From JAVBMJ01 sp031551275 (GTDB lineage Bacteria > Bacteroidota > Bacteroidia > Bacteroidales > Rikenellaceae): a DNA stretch of 64,000 nt. The notes under the pieces are model-generated. The model made no database searches. It saw only the letters and a program-made list of their open reading frames with translations, and had not been told where the DNA came from. Positions 15,491 through 23,332 of this stretch are shown piece by piece (the stretch's first letter is position 1; the number at the start of each line of letters is the position of its first letter). The stretch covers positions 87,020-151,019 of the forward strand of contig JAVBNX010000009.1 in NCBI GenBank assembly GCA_031551275.1, given 5' to 3'. Made by a program: the position numbers and the translations under genes.

Positions 15491-16132
15491 AATATATTTT
15501 ATTTGTAATTCTCCGGGATTTGAATTAAGTAAAGCAAATTGAGTACTGCCAAGGGGATATTAAACGCGAAGCCAAACGCATCGCTTATGTTTGTAGAAGT
15601 GTTGATTTTTTCCAGCGATGGGGTAGAAAAACAGTTTTGCCTTGCCCAAGGGCTTGAGTGGACTGGTAAGGATTCCATCGACTATTATTGCTGAAAATGG
15701 ACTAAGATTTATTCAGTTGGTGCCCCTTAATTACAATCTGCCTTTTGATTTTTGAATTAATATTCTCATCTTTGCATCGATATAAAATGCTGAATATCAG
15801 GCTATAAGATCGGGATGCAAATTCACTAACATATCCGAAGCCCTCCCCCAAGAGGGATCGCCGAGCGTAAAGCGAGGCAATTCCTGTTTAATTCCCCCCT
15901 TGCCACCTACCTCCGGACCATGCCCCGATTTTCGCGTGTGGGCTCCTTCGCCCGGCAGGCCGCCAGGGCAGCGGCCCCCAAGAGTCGGTCCAAACAAAAA
16001 GGGAGCGACCAAAAGGTCACTCCCTATGTACCGGACGTTCGACAGTCCCCCTTCTTGGCCCGGTATATCGATACTCTATGCAACTGCGAACGATGTGTAA
16101 AAGTAAGCAGCGCAGTCGAAAAGGCCAACAAA
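15491..16132. other. Gene-free stretch
   Basis: No open frame here has coding character. The first 300 bases are AT-richer, with a weak -7-like CATCTTTG near 15769. The rest is GC-rich with several short inverted repeats, including GCCCTCCCCCAAGAGGG near 15840. A minus-strand terminator lies at 15991-16025. An 18-base segment at 15816-15833 matches 3224-3241 at 17 positions. A small RNA on the plus strand ending at the 16169 terminator is possible but unsupported otherwise. Confidence 0.4.
15991..16025 (-). terminator. Intrinsic terminator, minus strand
   Basis: AGGGAGTGACC / GGTCGCTCCCT on the minus strand (complements of 16015-16025 and 16000-16010) with a TTTT loop. It is followed by TTTTTG. 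It probably ends the AraC-type gene at 16215-17312, about 190 bases further on. Confidence 0.6.
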
Positions 16133-16170
16133 CCACCCACTCCCACTGCGGGAATGGGATGGTTTTTTTG
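16133..16170 (+). terminator. Terminator-like hairpin
   Basis: CCACCCACTCCC can fold on GGGAATGGGATGG with two interruptions, and seven T follow on the plus strand. No plus-strand gene is upstream, so it either belongs to an unseen transcript or acts on the minus strand, where its T tract is weaker. Confidence 0.35.
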
Positions 16171-16214
16171 AAAATGGGACGGTTTTTTCTATGGGATGGG
16201 CAGGTGGGACCCGC

Positions 16215-17312
16215 TTATTGCTCCCGGTAGAGCTTGTCGATGTACTCCGACGGGGTCATTTTTTCGTATCCGGCAAAGAGGCGGTAGAAGCTCGAGCGTG
16301 AGGTAAATCCCGATCCGTTCATCAACTCCTTGACCGTTTTGGTACGTTGCAGGTCCGCCGCTTGCTTGAAGTGTTCCACACGCAGGAAATTCATGTACTC
16401 GCGGAAGCCCGAGAAGCCCCCGGCTCGGATGGCCTCGACCACCAGCGAGGGTTTGGCGTTCACGTCGCGCGCTAACTCCTGGAACGCGTATTCGGGGTTG
16501 GTAAAGGGGTGGTTCGTTTCAAACCAGGCTTCCATCTTGGCGAAGAGCTGCTCCTCGAGTGAGTGGAACTCCTGGGGCACATATTTGCCGGAGGCCTCAC
16601 GCGAGGAGAGCGGGTCTTCGTGGAGCATGAACATGACCGAGAAGGCGATGAAGAAGATCTCGACCACCACGTTGACCGTCCCGAACAGGAACATACTCGG
16701 TGTGAGCATAAAGGCGGCGTAATAACAGACCATCACGACCATCCCCGCGATAAACGCCCACATGACGGGGGTAACCCGGCGTTTCAAGGTTGCGAAACGC
16801 CACAAAAAGGGCAGGAAGAAGTAGAAAGCCGGTATGGCCACGCTCATCGTAAAGACGAAGAGCCTGACCAGTACGTCGGTCTTCCCCAGGTTGGCCATCA
16901 CGTCCGCCACCCCGTGCAGGGGCGTAATGTACCCGTTGAATGCCTGGTAGCACCAACCCACGAGCAAGGTTATCAGTACCGGGATAGAGAAAAGAACCAG
17001 CCTGATGGGGGTAAAAAATCCCGGCCGGAGCGACATGAGCGGGAACATCGAGCAGGCCGTTGCGGGGGCGATCCACTCCATCATGCGGCCGAAGACCAGA
17101 ATATCTTGGTAGGTATAGCCGTGCGTGGTGGGGGGCAGTTCGGGGTGCATCAGGATCCCGAGGTTGTCATGGACGAAGATCAGCCCGATGACCAGCCCGA
17201 TTACCCCGAGCACCAGGCGCATTGTATTGCCCCGCGACATACAGATCAACACGATGCCGCAGACGGTCATCCAGAAGTCGAAAAAAGAGTCGATGTAAAC
17301 GTATATATTCAT
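16215..17312 (-). CDS. Membrane-anchored AraC-family regulator
   Basis: 365 residues. The first 240 contain about seven hydrophobic segments with short loops. The last 100 form an AraC/XylS double helix-turn-helix, with FQELARDVNAKPSLVVEAIR in the first motif and the typical second-motif region GFTSRSSFYRLFAGYEKMTPSEY. This is a one-component membrane regulator known in Bacteroidota, in which the membrane part presumably senses an envelope or lipophilic signal. It is divergent from the DUF1254-type lipoprotein gene with about 90 bases between starts, so that gene is the most likely target. Its own transcript probably ends at 15991-16025. Confidence 0.85.
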   Translation of the reverse strand: MNIYVYIDSFFDFWMTVCGIVLICMSRGNTMRLVLGVIGLVIGLIFVHDNLGILMHPELPPTTHGYTYQDILVFGRMMEWIAPATACSMFPLMSLRPGFFTPIRLVLFSIPVLITLLVGWCYQAFNGYITPLHGVADVMANLGKTDVLVRLFVFTMSVAIPAFYFFLPFLWRFATLKRRVTPVMWAFIAGMVVMVCYYAAFMLTPSMFLFGTVNVVVEIFFIAFSVMFMLHEDPLSSREASGKYVPQEFHSLEEQLFAKMEAWFETNHPFTNPEYAFQELARDVNAKPSLVVEAIRAGGFSGFREYMNFLRVEHFKQAADLQRTKTVKELMNGSGFTSRSSFYRLFAGYEKMTPSEYIDKLYREQ

Positions 17313-17405
17313 TAGCCCGTGTTTGCTGCGGAGTTTGCCGATCCAAAGATAAATAAATTCTTAAAATTCAGTTGCCGTTTTGGCTTGGGATTTGATGAAA
17401 AGGCA

Positions 17406-18812
17406 ATGAATATTAATATGAAGACCCTTATGAAAGCGACTCCTTTCCTTACCCTGCTGCCCGCCCTCCTTTTGACGGTCGGCTGCACGCCCCAAAAACA
17501 AAACATCAACGACCTCGCCCCCGAGCGCATCCGGTCGCTCGCCGGCCAGGCCTATATCTTCAGCTACCCGCTCGTGATGAACTACGCCACGATGTACAAA
17601 CAGGCCGTCGATGCCTCCTCGCCCGAGTATGTGGGCGGTTTCGGCGTCTTCCGCCATTACGGGTTCGCCACCTCGGACAACAAGGACATCGTCTCGCCCA
17701 ACAACGACACGCCCTATTCGTGGGCCTGGGTGGATGTGCGCAGCGAACCCTGGGTGCTGGTCATGCCCCCCGCGGACGACGACCGCTATTACACCTCGCA
17801 ATGGGACGACCTGTGGGGTTTCGTGCTCGACAGTCCCGGCTCGGTGATCGACGGCCAGCAGGGCGGCGATTACCTGATCGCCGCCGCGGATTGGGCCGGG
17901 ACGGCGCCCCAGGGGATCAAACGGGTAATCCGCGGCGAATCGCGCCTGGTGGGCACGCTGACCCGCACGGGCGCCAACGGCCCCGATGACCTGCCCGCTA
18001 TGCGGAAGGTCCAGGCGGGCTACAAGCTCATGCCCCTGCACCAGTACCTGGAGAGCCCCGCTCCCAAACCGGCCGAAAAGATCGACTGGATCCCCTTCGT
18101 CAAGGGCGACGAGCATACGATCGCAGCCTTCAAGTACGTGAATTTCGCCCTGCCCTTTACCGTTCCCGATAAGGTGGACCGGCCGGCCCTGGACAGCATG
18201 GCCGTTCTGGGCATCGCCCCCGGCATGAAATGGGACACCACGGCGATGAGCGACGCCACCAAGGCCGCCCTGCGCGCCGGGATCGCCGATGCGATCAAGG
18301 AGGTGGCCGTCTACCAGCTCCACGCCCAATCGGGTGTGATCTTCAATACGCGTGCGAAACTGCAAACCGACTACATCGCCCGGATGTTCGGTGTGGTGGA
18401 GGGTATCTTCGGCAATTACGCCTCGCAGGCCACCTACATCGCCTGGCACAAAGACGCTGACGGCAACCCGATCAATACGGCCACCGGCAGCTACAAGGTG
18501 ACCTTTAAAAAGGACCGGACGCCCCCGGCCAAATACTTCTGGTCGATCACCATGTACAGCATGCCCGAGCGTTTTCTGGTATCCAACCCCATCGACCGCT
18601 ACTCGATCGGCAGCCGCAGCCCGCAGCTGAAGGCCAACCCCGACGGCAGCATCGATATCTACATCTCGAAGACCTCGCCGGGCAAGGCCCTGGAGAGCAA
18701 CTGGCTACCCGCCCCCGACGGCGAACCGTTTATCATCATGCGCATATACGGCCCCGGACAGAGCGTGCTGGACGGCACCTACGCGCTGCCGCCGATGGCC
18801 AGGTTGAAATAG
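17406..18812 (+). CDS. DUF1254/DUF1214 domain lipoprotein
   Basis: 468 residues from ATG 17406. The signal peptide ends in the lipobox LLTVGC, followed by a DUF1254 domain with YIFSYPLVMNYATMY and ASSPEYVGGFG. The DUF1214 domain near the C-terminus has KYFWSITMYSMPERFLVSNP and the ending GDPxGTY-like VLDGTYALPP. The biochemical role of these paired domains is not established. Members are secreted and often adjacent to regulators or oxidoreductases. The start was set where the signal peptide becomes compact (MNINMKTLMK); a longer frame from 17319 would add 29 residues over the divergent promoter region. It is divergent from the membrane AraC regulator. Confidence 0.8.
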   Translation: MNINMKTLMKATPFLTLLPALLLTVGCTPQKQNINDLAPERIRSLAGQAYIFSYPLVMNYATMYKQAVDASSPEYVGGFGVFRHYGFATSDNKDIVSPNNDTPYSWAWVDVRSEPWVLVMPPADDDRYYTSQWDDLWGFVLDSPGSVIDGQQGGDYLIAAADWAGTAPQGIKRVIRGESRLVGTLTRTGANGPDDLPAMRKVQAGYKLMPLHQYLESPAPKPAEKIDWIPFVKGDEHTIAAFKYVNFALPFTVPDKVDRPALDSMAVLGIAPGMKWDTTAMSDATKAALRAGIADAIKEVAVYQLHAQSGVIFNTRAKLQTDYIARMFGVVEGIFGNYASQATYIAWHKDADGNPINTATGSYKVTFKKDRTPPAKYFWSITMYSMPERFLVSNPIDRYSIGSRSPQLKANPDGSIDIYISKTSPGKALESNWLPAPDGEPFIIMRIYGPGQSVLDGTYALPPMARLK

Positions 18813-18824
18813 CTCCCGGCGCCC

Positions 18825-19721
18825 CTATTTTTCGGGTTCCATGTGGATGGTAATGTGAGCTGAGGGGCCGTAGCGCTCCCTCAGTTTGCTTTCGAGTTCG
18901 CAAACCTTTTTGTGCGCCTCCCCCAGCGGGGTCTGGGGCGCCATCCGGATGTGCATTTCGATGGCTATCCGCTCGCCGATCTTGCGCGTGCGCAGGTTGT
19001 GCGGGTCAAAAACCCCCTCCTGCGCGCGCACGATCTCCAGGATGTGCTCCAAAACCTCGTCAGGCAGCGATTTCTCCATCAATTCGTCCAAACTGGGCTT
19101 CATCAGCATAACGGCCGTCCGGATGATGAAGTAGCTGACCGCCAGGGCCGCCACCGGGTCCAGGATTACCCATTTGTCGCCCAGAAGGACCGCGCCCCCG
19201 ATGCCGATCATCGTCCCGACCGAGGAGAACGCGTCGCTGCGGTGGTGCCACGCGTTGGCGATTACCGCGTCAGACCTCACGGCACGCCCCTCTCTGACCG
19301 TGTAGCGGTAGAGGATCTCCTTGGAGAGCACCGAGACCGCCGCGGCGATCAACGCCACCATGCCCGGGCGCTCCAGGACCTCCCCGCGTACCACGGTCAG
19401 GATCCTTTCGACCGCGTTCCAGGCGATGCCGACCCCCACCAAAAGCAGGATCAAACCGACCAGCAGGGTGGCCAGCGCCTCGAATTTCCCGTGGCCGTAT
19501 TGGTGGTCGTGGTCGCTGGGCTTGCCCGATATGCGCACCAAAACGAGCACTATCGCATCGGTTACCAGGTCGGAGAGCGAGTGGACGGCATCGGCGACCA
19601 TCGCCGCGCTCCGCCCCAGGATGCCGGCCGCGAATTTCAGCGCCACCAACGCGAGGTTGACCGCACTCCCGATCAGGGTTACCCGGTAGATCCGTTTTTG
19701 CCTTTGATTGCCCGTATCCAT
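18825..19721 (-). CDS. Cation diffusion facilitator (CDF) metal exporter, FieF-like
   Basis: 298-residue inner-membrane antiporter with six membrane segments and a C-terminal cytoplasmic ferredoxin-like domain. Metal ligands appear as AVHSLSDLVTD in helix 2 and HHRSDAFSS in helix 5, with the His loop DHDHQYGHGK between helices 2 and 3. The C-terminal domain ends with HITIHME. The HD/SD set suits Zn(II), Fe(II) or Mn(II). It has its own -7 box (TAACTTTG, complement of 19736-19743), 14 bases before the ATG. It converges on the DUF1254 gene. It is unrelated in domain order to the HMA-containing CDF at 14655. Confidence 0.92.
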   Translation of the reverse strand: MDTGNQRQKRIYRVTLIGSAVNLALVALKFAAGILGRSAAMVADAVHSLSDLVTDAIVLVLVRISGKPSDHDHQYGHGKFEALATLLVGLILLLVGVGIAWNAVERILTVVRGEVLERPGMVALIAAAVSVLSKEILYRYTVREGRAVRSDAVIANAWHHRSDAFSSVGTMIGIGGAVLLGDKWVILDPVAALAVSYFIIRTAVMLMKPSLDELMEKSLPDEVLEHILEIVRAQEGVFDPHNLRTRKIGERIAIEMHIRMAPQTPLGEAHKKVCELESKLRERYGPSAHITIHMEPEK

Positions 19722-19735
19722 CCTGCAAAGTTAGG

Positions 19736-19743
19736 ATTTTTGC
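19736..19743 (-). promoter_or_regulatory. -7 box of the CDF exporter gene
   Basis: TAACTTTG on the minus strand, 14 bases upstream of ATG 19721, so the leader is very short. Confidence 0.5.
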
Positions 19744-19785
19744 GAATTTAACCGTAAACTTGCCATTCAAACCCTTTTCGAATTT

Positions 19786-20640
19786 ATGAAAAAAACGCTT
19801 CTGACCCTGATCCTGGCCTCGCTCTCCTGCATCGCTCTGGCCCGCCAACGCATCGTGATCCCCCTCTGGCCCGAAGGCAAGGCCCCCGGCGAGAGCGGCT
19901 TGAAAGAGGAGATGCCCAACGAGGGCTATTATAAGAACACCACCACGGCCGAATTGTGGGTCTACCTGCCCGACAAGGCCAAAGCCAACGGCAAGGCGGT
20001 GGTCATCTGCCCCGGCGGAGGCTACCACGCGTTGGTAATCGGCCGCGAGGGCGTAGCCCCCTCCGAGTGGTTCAACGAGATGGGCATCGCGGGCATCGTG
20101 CTCAAGTACCGCATGCCCAACGGCAACCCCGATATTCCCAAGTCCGACGTATTGAAAGCCATCGAGACCGTCCGAGAACGCGCGGCGGAGTGGGGGATCG
20201 ACCCCGCAAAGATCGGCGTGATGGGCTACTCGGCGGGCGGACACCTGGCTTCGATGGCCTCCACACACTTTACCTCGCCCAAGAACCGCCCCGATTTCGC
20301 CGTTTTGATCTACCCGGTCGTCACCCTCAAAGAGGGCTTAGGCCATATGGGCTCGCGCTACAATCTGATCGGCAGGGAGTATAAGCCTGCCCTGGTCGCC
20401 GAATACTCCAACGAATTGAAGGTAACGGAGGCCACCCCGCCGACGTTCATCGGCTTCAGCTCCGACGACAAAACCGTCGACCCCCGCAACGGGACGCTCT
20501 ACTACGACGCCCTGAAAGGCGCCGGGGTCAAGGAGTGCGAACTCCACATCTACCCCTCGGGCGGCCACGGCTGGCCCGCCCCGTTCCGGTACGAGGACGA
20601 GTACCGCGCCGCGCTCTCGCGCTGGCTCTCGGAGCGGTAG
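19786..20640 (+). CDS. Secreted alpha/beta-hydrolase, esterase/acetyl-esterase-like (copy 1)
   Basis: 284 residues with a signal peptide (ends CIALARQ). The oxyanion strand VVICPGGGYHAL, the nucleophile elbow GYSAGGH, and an acid and His in FSSDDKTVDP and GGHGW give a Ser-Asp-His triad. It belongs to the BD-FAE/acetyl-xylan-esterase-like alpha/beta hydrolases, which often remove acyl groups from plant or host glycans in the periplasm. A clear paralogue lies at 25860-26717, sharing long stretches around KYRMPNG and KAIETVRERxxEWG. No glycoside hydrolase neighbours it, so the substrate is open. A bidirectional terminator separates it from the next gene. Confidence 0.85.
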   Translation: MKKTLLTLILASLSCIALARQRIVIPLWPEGKAPGESGLKEEMPNEGYYKNTTTAELWVYLPDKAKANGKAVVICPGGGYHALVIGREGVAPSEWFNEMGIAGIVLKYRMPNGNPDIPKSDVLKAIETVRERAAEWGIDPAKIGVMGYSAGGHLASMASTHFTSPKNRPDFAVLIYPVVTLKEGLGHMGSRYNLIGREYKPALVAEYSNELKVTEATPPTFIGFSSDDKTVDPRNGTLYYDALKGAGVKECELHIYPSGGHGWPAPFRYEDEYRAALSRWLSER

Positions 20641-20641
20641 C

Positions 20642-20677
20642 AACGAAAAAAGGCAGCCGAGGCTACCTTTTTTCGTT
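20642..20677. terminator. Bidirectional intrinsic terminator
   Basis: AACGAAAAAAGG (20642-20653) is perfectly complementary to CCTTTTTTCGTT (20666-20677), with an extra GCC/GGC pairing in the loop. With A and T tracts on either side, it can stop both convergent genes (20640 and 20689). Confidence 0.85.
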
Positions 20678-20688
20678 ATGCGATTGGT

Positions 20689-21207
20689 TTAGAATAGATA
20701 GGCTACACCGCACGAAAGGTTGAATCGGGCGTCATATTCGCCGATCTTTCCTCTGAGTTCGGCGTTAAGCAACCAGTTGGAACCCAGGCGATAGTCTGCT
20801 CCGCCGCCGATCACAAAATTGAGGTAATCCTCTGAGCTTTTCCGACTTTCGTGGAAGAAGCCGGTGTAGTAGGCCACATGTGAAATCCATTTCATGTAAG
20901 ACAAACCGGCGAGGGGATAGAGGTTGAACCTGCCCACTTTGAAGAGGTAGTGCATATCGGCGGTTATATCCCATATGGTGGTGCCGTATTTTTCGAAGAA
21001 GTAATTGAACGAAGGCTCGATCCGGAGATTATCGGTAAAGTTGTACTGATACTTCAAGCCGATACCTTTGTTGCCAAACGCATTGCCGAATCCAAAGTTA
21101 AAATTTGCGCCGGCAGCCATGTCGCCTTTGGATTGTGCCGAAACGGATACGCTTGCCAGTGCGAAAAGGGCCGCGATGAGGGTTTTTAAAGTAGTTTTCA
21201 TGCTCAT
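20689..21207 (-). CDS. Outer-membrane beta-barrel protein, OmpA/OmpX-like porin family
   Basis: 172 residues with a signal peptide (ends SVSAQS) and alternating strands: FNFGFGNAFG, IGLKYQYNF, IEPSFNYFF, then the C-terminal strand RFNLSCGVAYLF, whose last residue is aromatic as in barrel proteins. This size gives an eight-strand barrel. No catalytic motif is visible. Two ATGs (21207 and 21201) open the frame; either gives the same signal peptide. It stands alone, facing the esterase across a shared terminator and preceded by about 130 bases before the next stop to the left. Function unknown; structural or small-ligand roles are typical. Confidence 0.75.
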   Translation of the reverse strand: MSMKTTLKTLIAALFALASVSVSAQSKGDMAAGANFNFGFGNAFGNKGIGLKYQYNFTDNLRIEPSFNYFFEKYGTTIWDITADMHYLFKVGRFNLYPLAGLSYMKWISHVAYYTGFFHESRKSSEDYLNFVIGGGADYRLGSNWLLNAELRGKIGEYDARFNLSCGVAYLF

Positions 21208-21233
21208 AAGGTATTAGGTTAGCGGGTAAAAGC

Positions 21234-21971
21234 CTAAGGCAAAAAGATAATATCCCCTTCTTCTTCCAGGCAGCCGTCCGCGGCGGGCACGAGTTTCCCT
21301 TTGTCGAGTTTCATCGCCCGGTATCCCATCGGCAGCAGCAGCGCGAGGATCCCCTCCAGGTTGGGGGGCCAGACCTCGACCTGCAGGATGGGCCTGTGTT
21401 TGGCGATGATCTCCTTCAGCCGCCCCAGGACCGTCAGTTCGAACCCTTCTATGTCGCACTTTATCAGGTCGATGCGCTCCAATCCGCAGAGCAAATCCTC
21501 CGGCCGCTTCATTTGGGCCTCGAAGGCGAACTCCTGCGCGGCGATCTCCCCGTCGTTTTTGGGGTCGTAAATGTGGGGCAGCCCCGTGCGCAGGTAACCC
21601 ACCCCGGGCGAGGTAACCAACGTCACTTTTCCCTCCTCGCCGCCCAGCGCGTAAGGCAGGTAAACGATGTTCTTCCTGCGCTTTGCCGCACGGCGCAACA
21701 CGTTGTTGTAGACCCCGATGGGCTCGATCGCGTAGACTTTGCCCGACGGCCCCGTCCAGCGCGAAAAATTAAGGGTGTAGTACCCCAGGTTGGCCCCGAT
21801 ATCGACGATCACGTCGCCTTTTTTGACCAGTTTTTTGGCGTGGTAGTGGTATTCGAACTCCGGATTCCCCCGCAGCAGCCCCAAACGGAACATGGTCAAA
21901 AAATTCCATTGCAGCGTGCGCAGGTAATTCTCCAGGCTCAGGTGCCGGAACAGCCAACGCTTGACGCTCAT
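21234..21971 (-). CDS. FkbM-family methyltransferase
   Basis: 245 residues. The S-adenosylmethionine loop VIVDIGANLGYYTLNFSRW (about 55-73), VYAIEPIGVYNN, and the FkbM signature IDLIKCDIEGFELTVLGR (about 165-185) are present. FkbM enzymes O-methylate sugars, polyketides or other small molecules. The ATG at 21971 overlaps the stop of the cysteate synthase gene by four bases (ATGA), so it is the last cistron of the polyamine/cysteate operon. An attractive but unproven idea is that it modifies a sulfonolipid or polyamine-derived product. The gene carries no signal peptide. Confidence 0.85.
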   Translation of the reverse strand: MSVKRWLFRHLSLENYLRTLQWNFLTMFRLGLLRGNPEFEYHYHAKKLVKKGDVIVDIGANLGYYTLNFSRWTGPSGKVYAIEPIGVYNNVLRRAAKRRKNIVYLPYALGGEEGKVTLVTSPGVGYLRTGLPHIYDPKNDGEIAAQEFAFEAQMKRPEDLLCGLERIDLIKCDIEGFELTVLGRLKEIIAKHRPILQVEVWPPNLEGILALLLPMGYRAMKLDKGKLVPAADGCLEEEGDIIFLP

Positions 21972-23332
21972 GGCTGCGCCTCGGTTTGCTCTCCCGTCTC
22001 CTCGGCCGCAGGCTCCTCTTTGACCCAGCCGTACAATGCCTCGACCCGGGTCAGCACGTCGTCCGCGTCGGGATCGAGCGGGAAGACGATCGAGGGTTTC
22101 AAATAGAACAGTTCCCCGCCTTTGGCCTCGATCTCCCTTTGCAGCAGCTTTTCGCCGCCCCCGGTAATGTTGAGCATAACGGTCGCTTTGGTGTCGATCA
22201 TCCCCGTTTTCACGGCGTGGATCAGGCTCGCCAGCGCGACGGCCGGGGCGGGATGGATGTCCACCCCCTCGCTCTTTTCGAACAATGCGGCCGCCTTCCT
22301 CGCCTGCGCGTTGGTGGCCACCAGGATATCCCCGCCGCTCTCCTTGATCGCGTCGTACATCCCCCCCGCGATGCCGTAGGGAGGCCGACGGTTGGAGAGC
22401 ACCTTGGCGTCGATGATCTCCACATCCCTGCGCGCCTTGTTGTCGTCGTAGGGCAGCATATGGCGCGAATCCTTGCGCCATGCGTCGTACATGGGCACGA
22501 AGGGCGCGTTCTGGCTGACCATCAGCTTCATCATGTGGTTGCCGTAGCTCCCGTCGGCGATCAGCCGCAGGTTGGCCTCCCAGGCCGCTATCGCCCCGGT
22601 CCCGGAGCCGACCGCCTGGAAGTAGTAGTCGGGTATGCGCCCGATGTGGGCGGCCGCGCTCAGCACCGTGGTCCCCATCCCGTCCCGGCGGGCCACGTTT
22701 TTGGCCCCGCCTTCCGCGAGGAAGTGCTCCGATTTCTGGACGATGCCGCTCAGGTGGATGGCGTCGAAGTAGTCCCCGCCCGATTTGGAGGCGATCAGCT
22801 TGACGCAATCTTTCAGAGGCTTCTCGAACCACATGGCGTCCAGGTTGTCCTCGGGCACGCACAAAAGCAGCGGGATGTCGTTCTCGGAGCAAACCTTGGC
22901 GAACGCCCGCGCCGTATTGCCCGCCGAGGCGACCACCAAAATGCGCTTTTCGTCTTTGGGCAGCCTGCCGCAAACGGTGTAGGCCTCGGTCTCCTTGAAC
23001 GAGCAGGTGGTCATCAACGCGCCCTTGGCGGGAAAATAGCCGTTGAAGGTGATGTAGAGGTTTTCCAGCCCCAACTCATTGGCCAGTCCCACACTCTTAT
23101 AGGTCACCGGCGCGCACGACCCCTTGAGTACCCGCTTGACGGGCAGCCAGTCGCAGAAGCGGTAGATGCCCCAGGTCGCGGGCCTGACCGTGAGCTTTTT
23201 GTTGCCGTATTGCGCCCTGACCAGCGAGGGGCTTTTGCAGGTGTGGTCCTCGAGGGTCCAGCCCTCGTCCCGGAACGACCGTCCGGTGGAGATCGTTTTC
23301 AGGTTATAATCCGTCGGTTTAAACTCTTTCAT
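21968..23332 (-). CDS. Cysteate synthase (threonine-synthase fold, PLP)
   Basis: 454-residue PLP enzyme that makes L-cysteate from O-phosphoserine and sulfite. It differs from threonine synthase in several blocks that I recognise from the Methanosarcina enzyme: FCDWLPV (59-65), PVTYKSVGLANELGL, SFKETEAY with the PLP lysine Lys113, ASAGNTARAFA, NVARRDGMGT, YYFQAVGSGTGAI and PFVPMYDAW. In Bacteroidota, cysteate is the head-group precursor of sulfonolipids (capnine, sulfobacins), membrane lipids of Alistipes and relatives. The acyltransferase that uses cysteate next is not in the window. Start and stop both overlap neighbours by four bases (ATGA), so it is co-translated with nspC and the FkbM gene. 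Confidence 0.85.
   Translation of the reverse strand: MKEFKPTDYNLKTISTGRSFRDEGWTLEDHTCKSPSLVRAQYGNKKLTVRPATWGIYRFCDWLPVKRVLKGSCAPVTYKSVGLANELGLENLYITFNGYFPAKGALMTTCSFKETEAYTVCGRLPKDEKRILVVASAGNTARAFAKVCSENDIPLLLCVPEDNLDAMWFEKPLKDCVKLIASKSGGDYFDAIHLSGIVQKSEHFLAEGGAKNVARRDGMGTTVLSAAAHIGRIPDYYFQAVGSGTGAIAAWEANLRLIADGSYGNHMMKLMVSQNAPFVPMYDAWRKDSRHMLPYDDNKARRDVEIIDAKVLSNRRPPYGIAGGMYDAIKESGGDILVATNAQARKAAALFEKSEGVDIHPAPAVALASLIHAVKTGMIDTKATVMLNITGGGEKLLQREIEAKGGELFYLKPSIVFPLDPDADDVLTRVEALYGWVKEEPAAEETGEQTEAQP

Noticed and set aside
15900..16171. Short plus-strand frames in the gene-free stretch
   Set aside because: Pro/Arg-rich translations of GC-rich DNA, no ribosome-binding site, and they run over a terminator hairpin.
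16133..16200. Repeat ATGGGA(T/C)GGTTTTTT as a tandem-repeat element
   Set aside because: Only two imperfect copies about 25 bases apart; more simply explained as part of the terminator region.
21972..22973. Longer reading of the FkbM gene starting at 22973
   Set aside because: The extra 334 codons lie out of frame over the cysteate synthase gene and have no domain. The methyltransferase starts at 21971 with the ATGA overlap.
21968..23332. Threonine synthase as the name of the PLP enzyme
   Set aside because: The fold is shared, but the blocks FCDWLPV, TYKS...LANELGL, NVARRDGMGT and YYFQAVGSGTG fit cysteate synthase better. An assay is needed for proof.
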